From: Nocardioides sp. JS614
GTDB taxonomy: Bacteria; Actinomycetota; Actinomycetes; Propionibacteriales; Nocardioidaceae
Length of the DNA: 64,000 nt
Assembly (NCBI RefSeq): GCF_000015265.1
Contig: NC_008699.1
Span: forward strand, 2,976,001 to 3,040,000
Direction: 5' to 3'
Position numbers and translations under genes: made by a program. Below the pieces are notes generated by a model, which had not been told where the DNA came from, ran no database searches, and saw only the letters and a list, made by a program, of their open reading frames with translations. Positions 16,836 to 24,967 of this stretch are shown piece by piece (positions within the stretch are counted from its first letter, which is position 1; each line of letters starts with the position of its first letter).

Positions 16836-17917
16836 GGAGCCGTCGCCCCGTTGCACCGTGGCGCCGTGGAGTGGAAGTCGAGGTTGTTCAGCTGGGCCAT
16901 CAGCTGGCGCACCCCGGGCAGCTCGCCCAGGCCCGCCGGCAGCGTGATCCGGCCGCTGAACCCGCAGATGTAGTAGCTGTACCAGGAGCCGTAGGTGCCG
17001 GTCCGGGTCTGGTCGGTCATCGACTCGGGCAGCCGGTCGAGCAGCTCGGTGAGCTGGTCGCTGTTCTTCTTCTCGTTGAGCAGCGCGGCCAGGCGGCGCA
17101 GCTTCGCGACGTCGGACTTCACCAGGGGGCGGCCCTGCCGCAGGAGGTCGGCGACCACGACCGTGAGGTCGGAGATGTTCTGCAGCGACGAGCCGATCGT
17201 GCCGCGGTCACGGGCCAGGTCGGCCATCCAGTCCTTCAGGCCGACCACCAGGTCGCTGAGCTGCTGGTGCCGGTCGTCCACGGTGGCCAGGGTCTGGCCG
17301 AGGTTGTCGACGACCTGGCCGATCAGTCGGTCGCGGTCGGCCAGGGTGTTGGTCAGCGACGCGGTCTTCTGCAGCAGCCCCTGGACGGTGCCGCCCTCAC
17401 CCTGGAGGACCTGCACCAGGTTCATGCTCAGGTCGTTGACCTGCTGGGGGTTGAGGGCCTGGAACAGCGGCTGGAAGCCGTTGAAGAGCGTGGTCAGGTC
17501 CAGCCCGGGCCTGGTCCGGTCGATCGGGATCGTGTCCCCGGACTCCAGCGGCCGGGCCTCGGTGTCGGCGCCCTCTTCGAGCGCGAGGTAGCGGTCGCCG
17601 ACCAGGTTGAGGAACCGGATCTCGGCGCGGGAGGCCGTCGTGAGCGGGACGTCGGACTGCACCCGGAACGTCACCAGGGCCTGGCTGCGGTCGTAGTGCT
17701 CGACCTTCTTGACCTCGCCGACGCTGACGCCGGCGACCCGGACGTCGTCGCCCTTCACGAGCATCGAGGCGGTGCTGAAGACCGCCTGGTACGTCGTCCC
17801 CGCGCCGAAGCCGACGTTGCCCATGATGGCCGCGAGCAGGCCGGTCACCAGGATCGAGACCACGGTGAAGATCCCGAGCTTGATGCCGGCGGCGATCGTG
17901 GTCGAGTTGCGCGACAT
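16832..17917 (-). CDS. mce4B: Mce4B, MCE-family sterol-uptake protein
   Basis: Encodes 361 residues: membrane anchor (about 12-33), MCE domain (about 42-118, MLVKGDDVRVAGVSVGEV and LNLVGDRYLAL), helical middle, and a short C-terminal region with two cysteines (YYICGFSGRI, APRCNGA). The ATG at 17915-17917 shares one base with the Mce4A stop (TGATG), consistent with translational coupling. Confidence 0.92.
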   Translation of the reverse strand: MSRNSTTIAAGIKLGIFTVVSILVTGLLAAIMGNVGFGAGTTYQAVFSTASMLVKGDDVRVAGVSVGEVKKVEHYDRSQALVTFRVQSDVPLTTASRAEIRFLNLVGDRYLALEEGADTEARPLESGDTIPIDRTRPGLDLTTLFNGFQPLFQALNPQQVNDLSMNLVQVLQGEGGTVQGLLQKTASLTNTLADRDRLIGQVVDNLGQTLATVDDRHQQLSDLVVGLKDWMADLARDRGTIGSSLQNISDLTVVVADLLRQGRPLVKSDVAKLRRLAALLNEKKNSDQLTELLDRLPESMTDQTRTGTYGSWYSYYICGFSGRITLPAGLGELPGVRQLMAQLNNLDFHSTAPRCNGATAP

Positions 17918-19227
17918 CACCTCCCACCTCCAGCGGGGGAGCTCACGACCGGGCCGTAGAGCAGCGAGCCCAGGGAGCCGTAGCTGTCCGCTGGCCGGCC
18001 GGTGAGCTGGGCGATCAGCGCGTTGACGACCTGCCGCTCCCCCGCGGTGCCGGAGTAGTCCGCGCCGATCCGGCCCAGCCCGAGCTGCGTCGGCAGCGGG
18101 CTGTCCGGCGGGTGCTCGTCCATGTCGCTGCCCTGGTCGAGCGCGACCGGCGGCGCCGGGACCTTCGGGTGCGGCAGGCCGAGGCACCAGGGTCCGTGGC
18201 CGACCTCGCCGTACGTCGGCCGGTCCCGCTCGTCGTAGGGGCGGTACTGGGCGGTGCCGAACTCGATGTACTGCTTGACCTGGTTGCCCTCGAAGGTGCG
18301 GGCCAACCGCGGTGCGTAGCGGGCCGCACCCGCGAGCAGGCAGGGCAGCTCGGGCGAGTACACGGCCAGCAGGCGCAGCATCGGCTCGGTGACCCGGCCG
18401 ACCCGGATCAGGTTGGTGGAGTTCTCGTCCAGGACCCGCGTCGACGTGTCCGCCAGGCCCTGGAGGTCCGCGAAGAAGGTGCCGAGCTGGGCCTTGTTGT
18501 CGATCACGGTCCGGCCGGTGGTCGTGAGGTCGCGGAGCACACCGAGGAGGTCGGGCGCGGCGAGGTCGTAGGTGTCGGCGACGTCGGCGAGCTTGACCAG
18601 GTCCTGGCGCAGCGTCGGCAGGTGGTCGTCGATCTCCCCGAGGTAGTCGTCGAGCCGGTCCATGGTCTCGCCGAGCTGCTCGCCGCGCCCGCCGAGGGCG
18701 GTGGCGAGCGCATTCAGCGTGGCGTTGAGATCGGCCGGTCGGACCGAGCGCAGCAGCGGGAACAGGTTCGCGAGGATCCGGCTGAGCTCGACGTTCGTCT
18801 CGACCCGGTCGGCGGGGATCACGTCGCCGTCCGCGAGCGGCGTCGGCGACGGGTCGGCGGGCGTCACGAGCGAGATGAACTTCTGGCCGAACAGCGTCGT
18901 CGGCAGGATCTGCACCGACACGTTCTCCGGGATCCGCTTCGCCTCGTCCGGCTGGAGGGCGACCGTGATGACCGCCTGGTCACCGTCCTGCGACACCGAG
19001 CGGACCTGGCCGACCAGGGCGCCGTGCAGCCGGACGTCCCCGAACTTCGCCAGCTGCAGGCCCGCCCGGTCGGCCTGGATCGTCACGGTCGTGGCCGGCT
19101 CGAACACCTTCTGGTAGATCGCGATCGACAGCGCGATCAGCAGGGCGATGACCGCCAGGAACGCGACACCGGCCACCAGCAGCCGACGGTGCTCCCGCGG
19201 GCTGTCGTGGTAGATGTTCACCAGCAT
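17917..19227 (-). CDS. mce4A: Mce4A, MCE-family sterol-uptake protein
   Basis: Encodes 436 residues: membrane anchor (about 17-43), MCE domain (about 45-125, AKFGDVRLHGALVGQVRSV and TTLFGQKFISLV), helical region, then a long Pro/Gly-rich C-terminal domain containing CLLAGAARYAP and GPWCLGLPHPKVPAPP. First mce gene after the two yrbE permease genes. ATG at 19227, 7 bases after the yrbE4B stop. Confidence 0.93.
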   Translation of the reverse strand: MLVNIYHDSPREHRRLLVAGVAFLAVIALLIALSIAIYQKVFEPATTVTIQADRAGLQLAKFGDVRLHGALVGQVRSVSQDGDQAVITVALQPDEAKRIPENVSVQILPTTLFGQKFISLVTPADPSPTPLADGDVIPADRVETNVELSRILANLFPLLRSVRPADLNATLNALATALGGRGEQLGETMDRLDDYLGEIDDHLPTLRQDLVKLADVADTYDLAAPDLLGVLRDLTTTGRTVIDNKAQLGTFFADLQGLADTSTRVLDENSTNLIRVGRVTEPMLRLLAVYSPELPCLLAGAARYAPRLARTFEGNQVKQYIEFGTAQYRPYDERDRPTYGEVGHGPWCLGLPHPKVPAPPVALDQGSDMDEHPPDSPLPTQLGLGRIGADYSGTAGERQVVNALIAQLTGRPADSYGSLGSLLYGPVVSSPAGGGR

Positions 19228-19234
19228 CGCGCGG

Positions 19235-20074
19235 CTACCCCGTGATCCGGACGGTGGTGGTGGAGCCCCAGATCGCGAAGCTCAGGAAGAAGTCGGCGAC
19301 CACGATCGTCACGATGCTGGTGCGGATCGCCCGGCCGACGGCCATGCCGACCCCGGCGGGCCCGCCCGAGGCGGTGTAGCCGTAGTAGCAGTGGATCAGG
19401 ATCACCGCCGCCGCGAGGAACAGGAGCTTGAAGAACGACCAGAGCATGTCGATCGGCGGCAGGAACTGCAGGAAGTAGTGGTCGTAGGTGCCTGGTGACT
19501 GCCCGTACACGAGCGTGGTGATCAGCCGCGGTGAGAGGTACGACGCGCTCAGGGCGACGACGTACAGCGGGATGACGGCGACGAACGCGGCCACCATCCG
19601 GGTGGTGACGAGGAACGGCAACGACGGGATCCCCATCACCTCGAGCGCGTCGATCTCCTCGGAGATCCGCATCGCGCCCAGCCGGGCCGTGTAGCCGCAG
19701 CCCACGGTGGCCGCGAGTGCGATCGCCGAGACCAGCGGCGCCACCTCGCGGGTGTTGAAGTAGGCCGAGATGAAGGCGCTGAACTTGGCGACGCCGATCT
19801 GGCTCAGGGAGGCGTAGCCCTGGATGCCGACCTCGGTGCCGGCGAAGAACGCGAGGAACGCGATCACGCCGACCGTGCCGGCGATCAGGCTCAGCCCGCC
19901 GGCGCCGAAGGTGACCTCGGCGAGGGTGTTGACGATCTCGCGCGGGTAGCGCCGGATCGCGCGCGGCGTCCAGGACAGTGCCTTGACGTAGAACAGCAGC
20001 TGGTCGCCGTACTGCTCGAGGGAGTCGCGCCGGCCCCGGTAGAAGGAGCCGCCGAGCGCGCTGATGGAGGCCAT
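19235..20074 (-). CDS. yrbE4B: YrbE4B, MlaE-type permease of the Mce4 importer
   Basis: Encodes 279 residues of an integral membrane MlaE/YrbE permease with 5-6 hydrophobic segments. The conserved signature GCGYTARLGAMRISEEIDALEVMG contains the EExDAL motif that contacts the ATPase. It forms the permease dimer with YrbE4A. The ATPase (Mce-associated MceG/Mkl) is not in this window, as is usual. The ATG at 20074 is chosen because it follows the YrbE4A stop by 5 bases; upstream frame extension is spurious. Confidence 0.93.
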   Translation of the reverse strand: MASISALGGSFYRGRRDSLEQYGDQLLFYVKALSWTPRAIRRYPREIVNTLAEVTFGAGGLSLIAGTVGVIAFLAFFAGTEVGIQGYASLSQIGVAKFSAFISAYFNTREVAPLVSAIALAATVGCGYTARLGAMRISEEIDALEVMGIPSLPFLVTTRMVAAFVAVIPLYVVALSASYLSPRLITTLVYGQSPGTYDHYFLQFLPPIDMLWSFFKLLFLAAAVILIHCYYGYTASGGPAGVGMAVGRAIRTSIVTIVVADFFLSFAIWGSTTTVRITG

Positions 20075-20079
20075 CGTGA

Positions 20080-20853
20080 TCAGAGCCCCGGCGGGGGGAC
20101 GACTTGGAAGTAGATGGCGGTGATGACGGCGTTCAAGAAGAACAGCAGCATGAACGCGACGATCACCGACTCGTTGACCGCGCGTCCCACACCGCTCGGG
20201 CCGCCGCCGGCGTTCAGGCCCTTGTAGGAGCCGACGATCGCGGCCAGCCACCCGAAGACGACCGCCTTGATCATCGAGATGTAGAGGTCCGGCAGGCTCG
20301 CGAGCGCGGTGAACGACGAGAGGAACGCGCCGGCCGAGCCGCCCTGCACGATCACGGTGAAGAAGTAGCCGCCGCCGATGCCGGCGCCGATCACGATCCC
20401 GTTGATCATCAGCGCGACGAACATGGTGGCGACCACGCGCGGCACGATCAGGCGCTCCAGCGGATCGACGCCGAGGACCTCCATCGCGTCGATCTCCTCG
20501 CGGATCTTGCGCGCGCCCATGTCGGAGCAGATCGCGGACCCGGCCGCTCCGGCGATGATCAGGGCCGCGGCGATCGGTGCCGCCTCGCGGACCACCGCGA
20601 GGACCGCGGTGGCACCGGCGAAGGACTGGGCGCCGAGCTGCCCGGTGAGGTTGCCGACCTGGAGCGAGATCACCGCGCCGAACGGGATCGACACCAGGAT
20701 CGTCGGCATCAGCGTCACGCTGGTGATGAACCAGGCCTGCTCGACGAACTCGCGGAGCTGGAAGGGCCGGGTGAACATCCGCTTGGTCACCTCGACCACC
20801 ATGACCGCGATCTCGCCGGGGCCCCGGATCACAGACACGGCAGAGAACGCCAC
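20080..20853 (-). CDS. yrbE4A: YrbE4A, MlaE-type permease of the Mce4 importer
   Basis: Encodes 257 residues of the MlaE/YrbE family with hydrophobic helices and the signature GSAICSDMGARKIREEIDAMEVLGV. First gene of the ten-gene mce4 operon (20853 to 10850). GTG start at 20853, about 40 bases downstream of a KstR-type operator, which explains co-regulation with sterol catabolism. Confidence 0.93.
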   Translation of the reverse strand: MAFSAVSVIRGPGEIAVMVVEVTKRMFTRPFQLREFVEQAWFITSVTLMPTILVSIPFGAVISLQVGNLTGQLGAQSFAGATAVLAVVREAAPIAAALIIAGAAGSAICSDMGARKIREEIDAMEVLGVDPLERLIVPRVVATMFVALMINGIVIGAGIGGGYFFTVIVQGGSAGAFLSSFTALASLPDLYISMIKAVVFGWLAAIVGSYKGLNAGGGPSGVGRAVNESVIVAFMLLFFLNAVITAIYFQVVPPPGL

Positions 20854-20894
20854 GTGCCCACCTCCCCGGAGCTGTCAGACTGGCCGCCACAGAA

Positions 20895-20908
20895 TAGAAC
20901 GTGTTCTC
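20895..20908. promoter_or_regulatory. KstR operator, one mismatch
   Basis: TAGAACGTGTTCTC matches the KstR consensus TNNAACNNGTTNNA at all positions except the last (C for A). It sits in the divergent spacer, 42 bases before yrbE4A and about 90 bases before the DUF1707 gene. It is the expected control point of the mce4 operon. Confidence 0.82.
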
Positions 20909-20989
20909 ATTTCGGGCAACGTCGAGCACCGCCCCTGCCTCCCGTGGGGGTCAACGACATTCGGCCGAGCGGGTGACGGCCGGCGCACC

Positions 20990-20995
20990 TACGAT
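20990..20995 (+). promoter_or_regulatory. -10 box TACGAT of a leaderless promoter
   Basis: TACGAT lies 6 bases before the GTG at 21002, consistent with a leaderless transcript for the DUF1707 gene. Confidence 0.5.
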
Positions 20996-21001
20996 GTGCG
21001 C

Positions 21002-21556
21002 GTGGAGCAGGAGGTCTGGTCGTCGTTCACCCGCGACCCTCGGCACTCCGAGAACGCCTCGCTGCGCGCGTCCGACACCGACCGCGACGTGGTCCACCAG
21101 GTGCTCACCGAGGCGTACGCCGACGGCCGGCTGGACCGCGACGAGTTCGACACCCGCACCGCCGCCGCAGGCACCGCCCGCACGCTCGGCGACCTGCCGG
21201 CGCTGCTCGAGGGCCTGGTGCCGGTCTCGGTGCCGGTCCCGCTCACCGAGATCGGCGACGGCGTGCTGACGACGGCCCAGATCGAGGAGCGCGCGGTCGC
21301 CAAGTGGCGCGAGGAGCGGCGCTCGGCGACCGTCGGCTTCGTGGTCGCCTCGGTGGTCTGCTGGACCATCTGGGCGGCGGTGATGTTCGGCGGCTTCCCG
21401 TGGCCGGTCTTCGCCATGCTCGGCACCGGCATCAACGCCGCGAGGGTCGCGACCTCGCGCGCCGACCTGGTCGCCCGGGAGCGCCGCCGGCTGGAGAAGC
21501 GGCAGCGCAAGGCGCTCGGCCAGCCGTGGCGACCCGACGAAGATGCCGACCTATGA
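21002..21556 (+). CDS. DUF1707 membrane protein
   Basis: Encodes 184 residues. The N-terminus has the DUF1707 pattern LRASDTDRDVVHQVLTEAYADGRLDRDEFDTRTAAAGTARTLGDLPALL (about 15-65), where residues like YADGRLDRDEFDxR are diagnostic. Then comes a charged linker and two hydrophobic segments (about 115-150), ending in an Arg/Lys-rich tail. The family is widespread in actinobacteria and functionally uncharacterised. GTG at 21002 selected by the -10 spacing. It is divergent from the mce4 operon and shares its regulatory spacer, but regulation by KstR is unproven. Confidence 0.82.
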   Translation: MEQEVWSSFTRDPRHSENASLRASDTDRDVVHQVLTEAYADGRLDRDEFDTRTAAAGTARTLGDLPALLEGLVPVSVPVPLTEIGDGVLTTAQIEERAVAKWREERRSATVGFVVASVVCWTIWAAVMFGGFPWPVFAMLGTGINAARVATSRADLVARERRRLEKRQRKALGQPWRPDEDADL

Positions 21557-21574
21557 GCCTCCGGTCCCGCCGGC

Positions 21575-21646
21575 GTGCTCTACGTCGCGCTCGTGGTCGC
21601 CCGACTGGTCGGCCTCACGGTGGCCCGGCACCGGCCCGACACCTGA
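21575..21646 (+). CDS. Possible 23-residue hydrophobic peptide
   Basis: A GTG-initiated frame of 23 codons with good third-position bias encodes a mostly hydrophobic peptide (LYVALVVARLVGLTVA) with a basic tail. It is in the same frame as the DUF1707 gene, 18 bases after its stop, so it may instead be a former C-terminal helix now cut off by the TGA at 21554. No clear ribosome-binding site is visible. Confidence 0.25.
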   Translation: MLYVALVVARLVGLTVARHRPDT

Positions 21647-21649
21647 GCG

Positions 21650-22345
21650 CTACTGGGGGGTCAGGGCGTACGCGGAGCCGGCCACGGTGCGGATCCAGTC
21701 CCCGCCCGACCCGGCCTTGCGGAGCTTGCGGCGCAGGCTCGCGACGTGCACGTCGATGAGGAAGTCGGACTCGATGAAGTCGCCGCCCCAGATCGCGCCC
21801 ACGAGGGAGGCGCGGTCGCGCGGCTTCCCGGGCTCCTCGGCGAGCGCGGCGAGCAGGTCCACCTCGGTGGGGGTCAGCGGCACCGGCTTGCCGTCGAGCA
21901 TCGCCACGTGCCGGACCGGCACGAGGGTCAGCCCTCCCCCTGCCTCCAGCACGACCTCCTCGGGCTCCTCCGGGGGCGGCGCGAACCGCGGTCGGCGCAG
22001 CAGCGCGGAGACCCGGGCCGCGAGCTCCTTGGGCGAGAACGGCTTGGACAGGTAGTCGTCGGCGCCGAGGTCGAGGGCCAGCAGGCGGTCGACCTCCTCG
22101 GTGCGGCTGGTGATCATCATCACGTAGGCGTCGCTGAACTCGCGCACCTGGCGGCACACCTCGGTGCCGAGCATGTCGGGCAGCTGCACGTCCAACGTGA
22201 TCAGCTCCGGCGTCAGCTCGCGCGTCAGCCGGACGCCCTCCCCACCGGTCTCGGCGCCCGCGGTCTCCAGGCCGACGCTGCGGAGCACGTGCTCGACCAG
22301 GTCGCGCAGGTCCTCGTCGTCCTCGACCACGACCGCCCGGCCCAT
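21650..22345 (-). CDS. OmpR/PhoB-family response regulator
   Basis: Encodes 231 residues. Receiver domain (about 1-115): acidic pair VEDDEDLRD, phosphoacceptor Asp in LITLDVQLPD, LSKPF lysine. C-terminal winged-helix DNA-binding domain (about 135-230): GKPVPLTPTEVDLLAALAEEPG and DVHVASLRRKLRKAG. No cognate histidine kinase is adjacent; the partner is unknown. ATG at 22345. It is divergent from the GAF-SpoIIE phosphatase gene (118-base spacer), which suggests shared control. Confidence 0.9.
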   Translation of the reverse strand: MGRAVVVEDDEDLRDLVEHVLRSVGLETAGAETGGEGVRLTRELTPELITLDVQLPDMLGTEVCRQVREFSDAYVMMITSRTEEVDRLLALDLGADDYLSKPFSPKELAARVSALLRRPRFAPPPEEPEEVVLEAGGGLTLVPVRHVAMLDGKPVPLTPTEVDLLAALAEEPGKPRDRASLVGAIWGGDFIESDFLIDVHVASLRRKLRKAGSGGDWIRTVAGSAYALTPQ

Positions 22346-22463
22346 CCGCGGCTCCTTCCCGAGGGTGCACCACGGGCGCCCTCTGCCCGAGCACATCTTG
22401 CCCCAACCGCGGCGTCGGCGAGGCGACGACGCCCCGGGCGCAGCCGTCGGGTAGAAGTGGGGC

Positions 22464-23645
22464 ATGTCGCGCGACCCGGTCGAGTCCACGGAACGGCGCC
22501 GCCAGCGCGCCGTCGAGAGCCTGGCCCTCTCCGGCCGCAGTGAGGAGCGCCTGGACCGGATCGCGCGCCTGGGCGCCACCCTGTTCCGCGTCGAGCAGGC
22601 CACCGTCACGGTCCTCGACGGCGACCACGCGTGGTTCCCGGGAGCATTCGGCCTGGAGGTGCGCTCCGCACCCCGCGGGGAGACCTTCAGCGACCGCACC
22701 AGCGCGACCGACGACCTCGTCCTGGTCGAGGACGCCGCGCGCGACCCCCGGTTCGCCGACCTGCCGGCGGTGACCGACGCGGGCATCCGGTTCTACGCCG
22801 GTGTGCCCCTGCTCGACCCGACCGGCAACGCCGTCGGGACGTTCTGCCTCTACGACCGGTCGGACCGCACGCTGGACGCGGACGAGCTGCAGACGCTCCA
22901 AGACCTCGCGGCGTGGGCACAGCACGAGCTCGTCGCGTCGGGCGAGATGGTCCGCGCCAGCCAGGTCCAGGCGTCGATGCTGCCCTCGAAGCCGGTCCGG
23001 ATCGGCGAGTGGGAGCTGAACGGCGCCTGCGTCCCCGCGCTCGCGGTCGGCGGCGATCTCTTCGACTACGCCGTGGGCAACGAGGTCGCGCACCTGGGGC
23101 TCGGCGACGTCATGGGCAAGGGCACCGGCGCGGCCCTGCTCGGCGCCGGCGTCCGCGCCGCGGTCCGGGGCACCCACGAGGCCGTCGTCTCCGGCGTCGA
23201 CCTCGGCATCACGGTGACCCAGGTCGCCCGCAGCATGGCCCCGGACCTGATGCGCGCGGAGTCCTTCGTGACGCTCTTCGAGGCCGCCGTCGACCTCGAG
23301 GACGGGTTCCTGCGATACGTCGACGCGGGGATGGGGCTGTGCCTGGTCGTGCGCGCCGACGGCACGGTCGACCGGCTCGACAGCGAGGACCTCCCGATCG
23401 GGGTGCTGTTCGACGACCACTGGACCGAGCACACGACGACCATCGAGCCGGGCGACCGCCTGCTGCTGTTCAGCGACGGCCTGCTCGACCTGGTCGACGA
23501 CCCGGACCGGTGGTGGGAGCCGATCGGCCGCCTGGTCGCCGGCCACGAGGACACGACCAGCCTGCTGTCCGCGATCGTCGAGCTGGCCTTCGAGCAGGTG
23601 CAGCTCGACGACGTCACGGCGGTCGCGATGTTCCGGCACCGGTAG
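22464..23645 (+). CDS. GAF-SpoIIE (PP2C-type) serine phosphatase
   Basis: Encodes 393 residues: a short N-terminus, a GAF sensory domain (about 25-165), then a SpoIIE/RsbU phosphatase domain (about 170-392) with the metal-binding aspartates visible in AVGGDLFDY, LGDVMGKGTGAAL, LLLFSDGLLDL and LDDVTAVAMF. Enzymes of this type dephosphorylate STAS anti-sigma antagonists. A STAS/kinase pair lies 3.4 kb downstream at 27013-27793, and a broken STAS gene lies at 3617-3941. The GAF domain presumably senses a small ligand or redox state. The 3' end overlaps the convergent PAP2 gene by 32 bases. Confidence 0.9.
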   Translation: MSRDPVESTERRRQRAVESLALSGRSEERLDRIARLGATLFRVEQATVTVLDGDHAWFPGAFGLEVRSAPRGETFSDRTSATDDLVLVEDAARDPRFADLPAVTDAGIRFYAGVPLLDPTGNAVGTFCLYDRSDRTLDADELQTLQDLAAWAQHELVASGEMVRASQVQASMLPSKPVRIGEWELNGACVPALAVGGDLFDYAVGNEVAHLGLGDVMGKGTGAALLGAGVRAAVRGTHEAVVSGVDLGITVTQVARSMAPDLMRAESFVTLFEAAVDLEDGFLRYVDAGMGLCLVVRADGTVDRLDSEDLPIGVLFDDHWTEHTTTIEPGDRLLLFSDGLLDLVDDPDRWWEPIGRLVAGHEDTTSLLSAIVELAFEQVQLDDVTAVAMFRHR

Positions 23646-24303
23646 CGCCGGGTCGCCTCGTCAACACCTGCGAGCGGACGACCGCGAGCCAGGCACCGGC
23701 GTAGCAGACGCTGGCCAGCTCGTCCGTGGGGTGGTGAGCGCCCTGGTACAGCCGGGCCAACGCCACGACGACCGGGACGACCAGGAGCAGCCACGGCCAG
23801 GGCCGGGTCCGGGGGGCGACCCACGCGAGCAGCAGCGCGATCCCGCAGTACACGGCGACCGCCGTACCGAGGTGTCCCGAGGGGAAGCTGTCGTCCGGCA
23901 CCAGGCCGGGGTCGAGGATCCGCACCGGCGGCCGGTCCCGGCTGATCAGCGCGGTGGCGATGCCGTAGCAACCGCCGACCCCGGCCAGCACCAGTGCGAT
24001 GAACACGACCGGGCGGAACGAGCGGCTCCAGAGCGCGAGGGCGATCGCGGCGAGGACCCCGATGGCGACTCCCACGATGGTCTCGCCGAGCAGCGTGCCC
24101 GCGTCGGCGACCTCGTTCAGGTCTGCGGTGCGTTCCCCCGCGAACCAGCGGACGGTGGCGTCGTCCCACGGCTCGACCGCCGCCTGGAGCGGTCCGGTGA
24201 TCAGCCAGCCCAGGCCCAGCACGACGGCGACCACGAGCGCCCAGCCGATGGCCAGGATCGCCGCGACGCGCCGGCGTGGTGTCCCCTCCTCTGCGCCCTC
24301 CAC
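23614..24303 (-). CDS. PAP2-family membrane phosphatase
   Basis: Encodes 229 residues with about six hydrophobic segments and the PAP2 triad: SRDRPPV (motif 1), FPSGHLGTAVAVY (motif 2, catalytic His) and ARLYQGAHHPTDELAS (motif 3, nucleophile-activating His/Asp). Such enzymes dephosphorylate lipid phosphates such as phosphatidate, undecaprenyl diphosphate or decaprenylphosphoryl intermediates. GTG at 24303 is preferred because the longer open frame upstream overlaps the hemerythrin gene in a non-coding-looking frame. Confidence 0.85.
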   Translation of the reverse strand: MEGAEEGTPRRRVAAILAIGWALVVAVVLGLGWLITGPLQAAVEPWDDATVRWFAGERTADLNEVADAGTLLGETIVGVAIGVLAAIALALWSRSFRPVVFIALVLAGVGGCYGIATALISRDRPPVRILDPGLVPDDSFPSGHLGTAVAVYCGIALLLAWVAPRTRPWPWLLLVVPVVVALARLYQGAHHPTDELASVCYAGAWLAVVRSQVLTRRPGATGAGTSRPP

Positions 24304-24325
24304 TGCTCCTCCGGTCGCGCGTGCC

Positions 24326-24880
24326 CTACTGCTCGCCCTCGCCGTCGTCGAGCAGGCCGTCGCGGCGAGCCTCGGCGACGATCCGGCGGACGTTCTCCAG
24401 CGCACCGCAGTCGGCATCGACCTGGGCGTTCCGCTCCTCGGCGAACCGGGCGCCGAGCTCGGACCGCACCCGCTCCCCCACCTCCTCGCGGGCCGGGTTG
24501 AGGATCGTGAGCTCCTCCTCGGTCAGGTGGTGGTTGACCAGACGGGCCAGCTCCTCGACGGCGTCGTCGAACGCCTGGGTGTCGGTGCCCTTCAGCTCCA
24601 GCACGGCGAGCAGCGCCTCGTTGCCCTCGGCGTGCTCCTCCACGCCGTGGTCGGCCTCCTCGTCGTCGACGGCGTCCTTGCGCTTGAGCTTGGGGTAGAC
24701 GTGCTTCTCCTCCGCCTCGGCGTGCGCGACGTGCAGTGCCGCGAAGGCCTGCCGGACCGCCTCGCGGTCCGAGCTCCTGTCGCGCAGGTCCCGCAGGAGC
24801 GCCTCGAAGCGACGGTGGTCATCGAGGATCAGCTCCACGACGTCACCCTGGACCGGGCGGCCGAGATCGATGTTGGTCAT
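24326..24880 (-). CDS. Hemerythrin-like HHE domain protein
   Basis: Encodes 184 residues, four-helix-bundle composition. Iron ligands of the hemerythrin pattern are visible: DDHRRFEALLRDL, AHAEAEEKHVYPKL, DHGVEEHAEGNEALL and LVNHHLTEEELTIL. It probably binds a di-iron centre for O2, NO or redox sensing, or handles iron. It lies upstream of the PAP2 gene on the same strand (22-base gap) and divergent from the glycosyltransferase operon. ATG at 24880. Confidence 0.88.
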   Translation of the reverse strand: MTNIDLGRPVQGDVVELILDDHRRFEALLRDLRDRSSDREAVRQAFAALHVAHAEAEEKHVYPKLKRKDAVDDEEADHGVEEHAEGNEALLAVLELKGTDTQAFDDAVEELARLVNHHLTEEELTILNPAREEVGERVRSELGARFAEERNAQVDADCGALENVRRIVAEARRDGLLDDGEGEQ

Positions 24881-24967
24881 GCGAGGACGTAACCAGACCG
24901 GGACCGGCGCAAACCGGGCCAGGCACGGAACCCGGCCGCACGGGTAAGGATCCGGCGCGACCGGCCG

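Noticed and set aside
10850..20853. Treating the mce operon as a virulence locus
   Set aside because: Mce operons of the mce4 type in free-living actinobacteria are sterol importers. The KstR boxes and adjacent sterol dehydrogenases support uptake, not host invasion.
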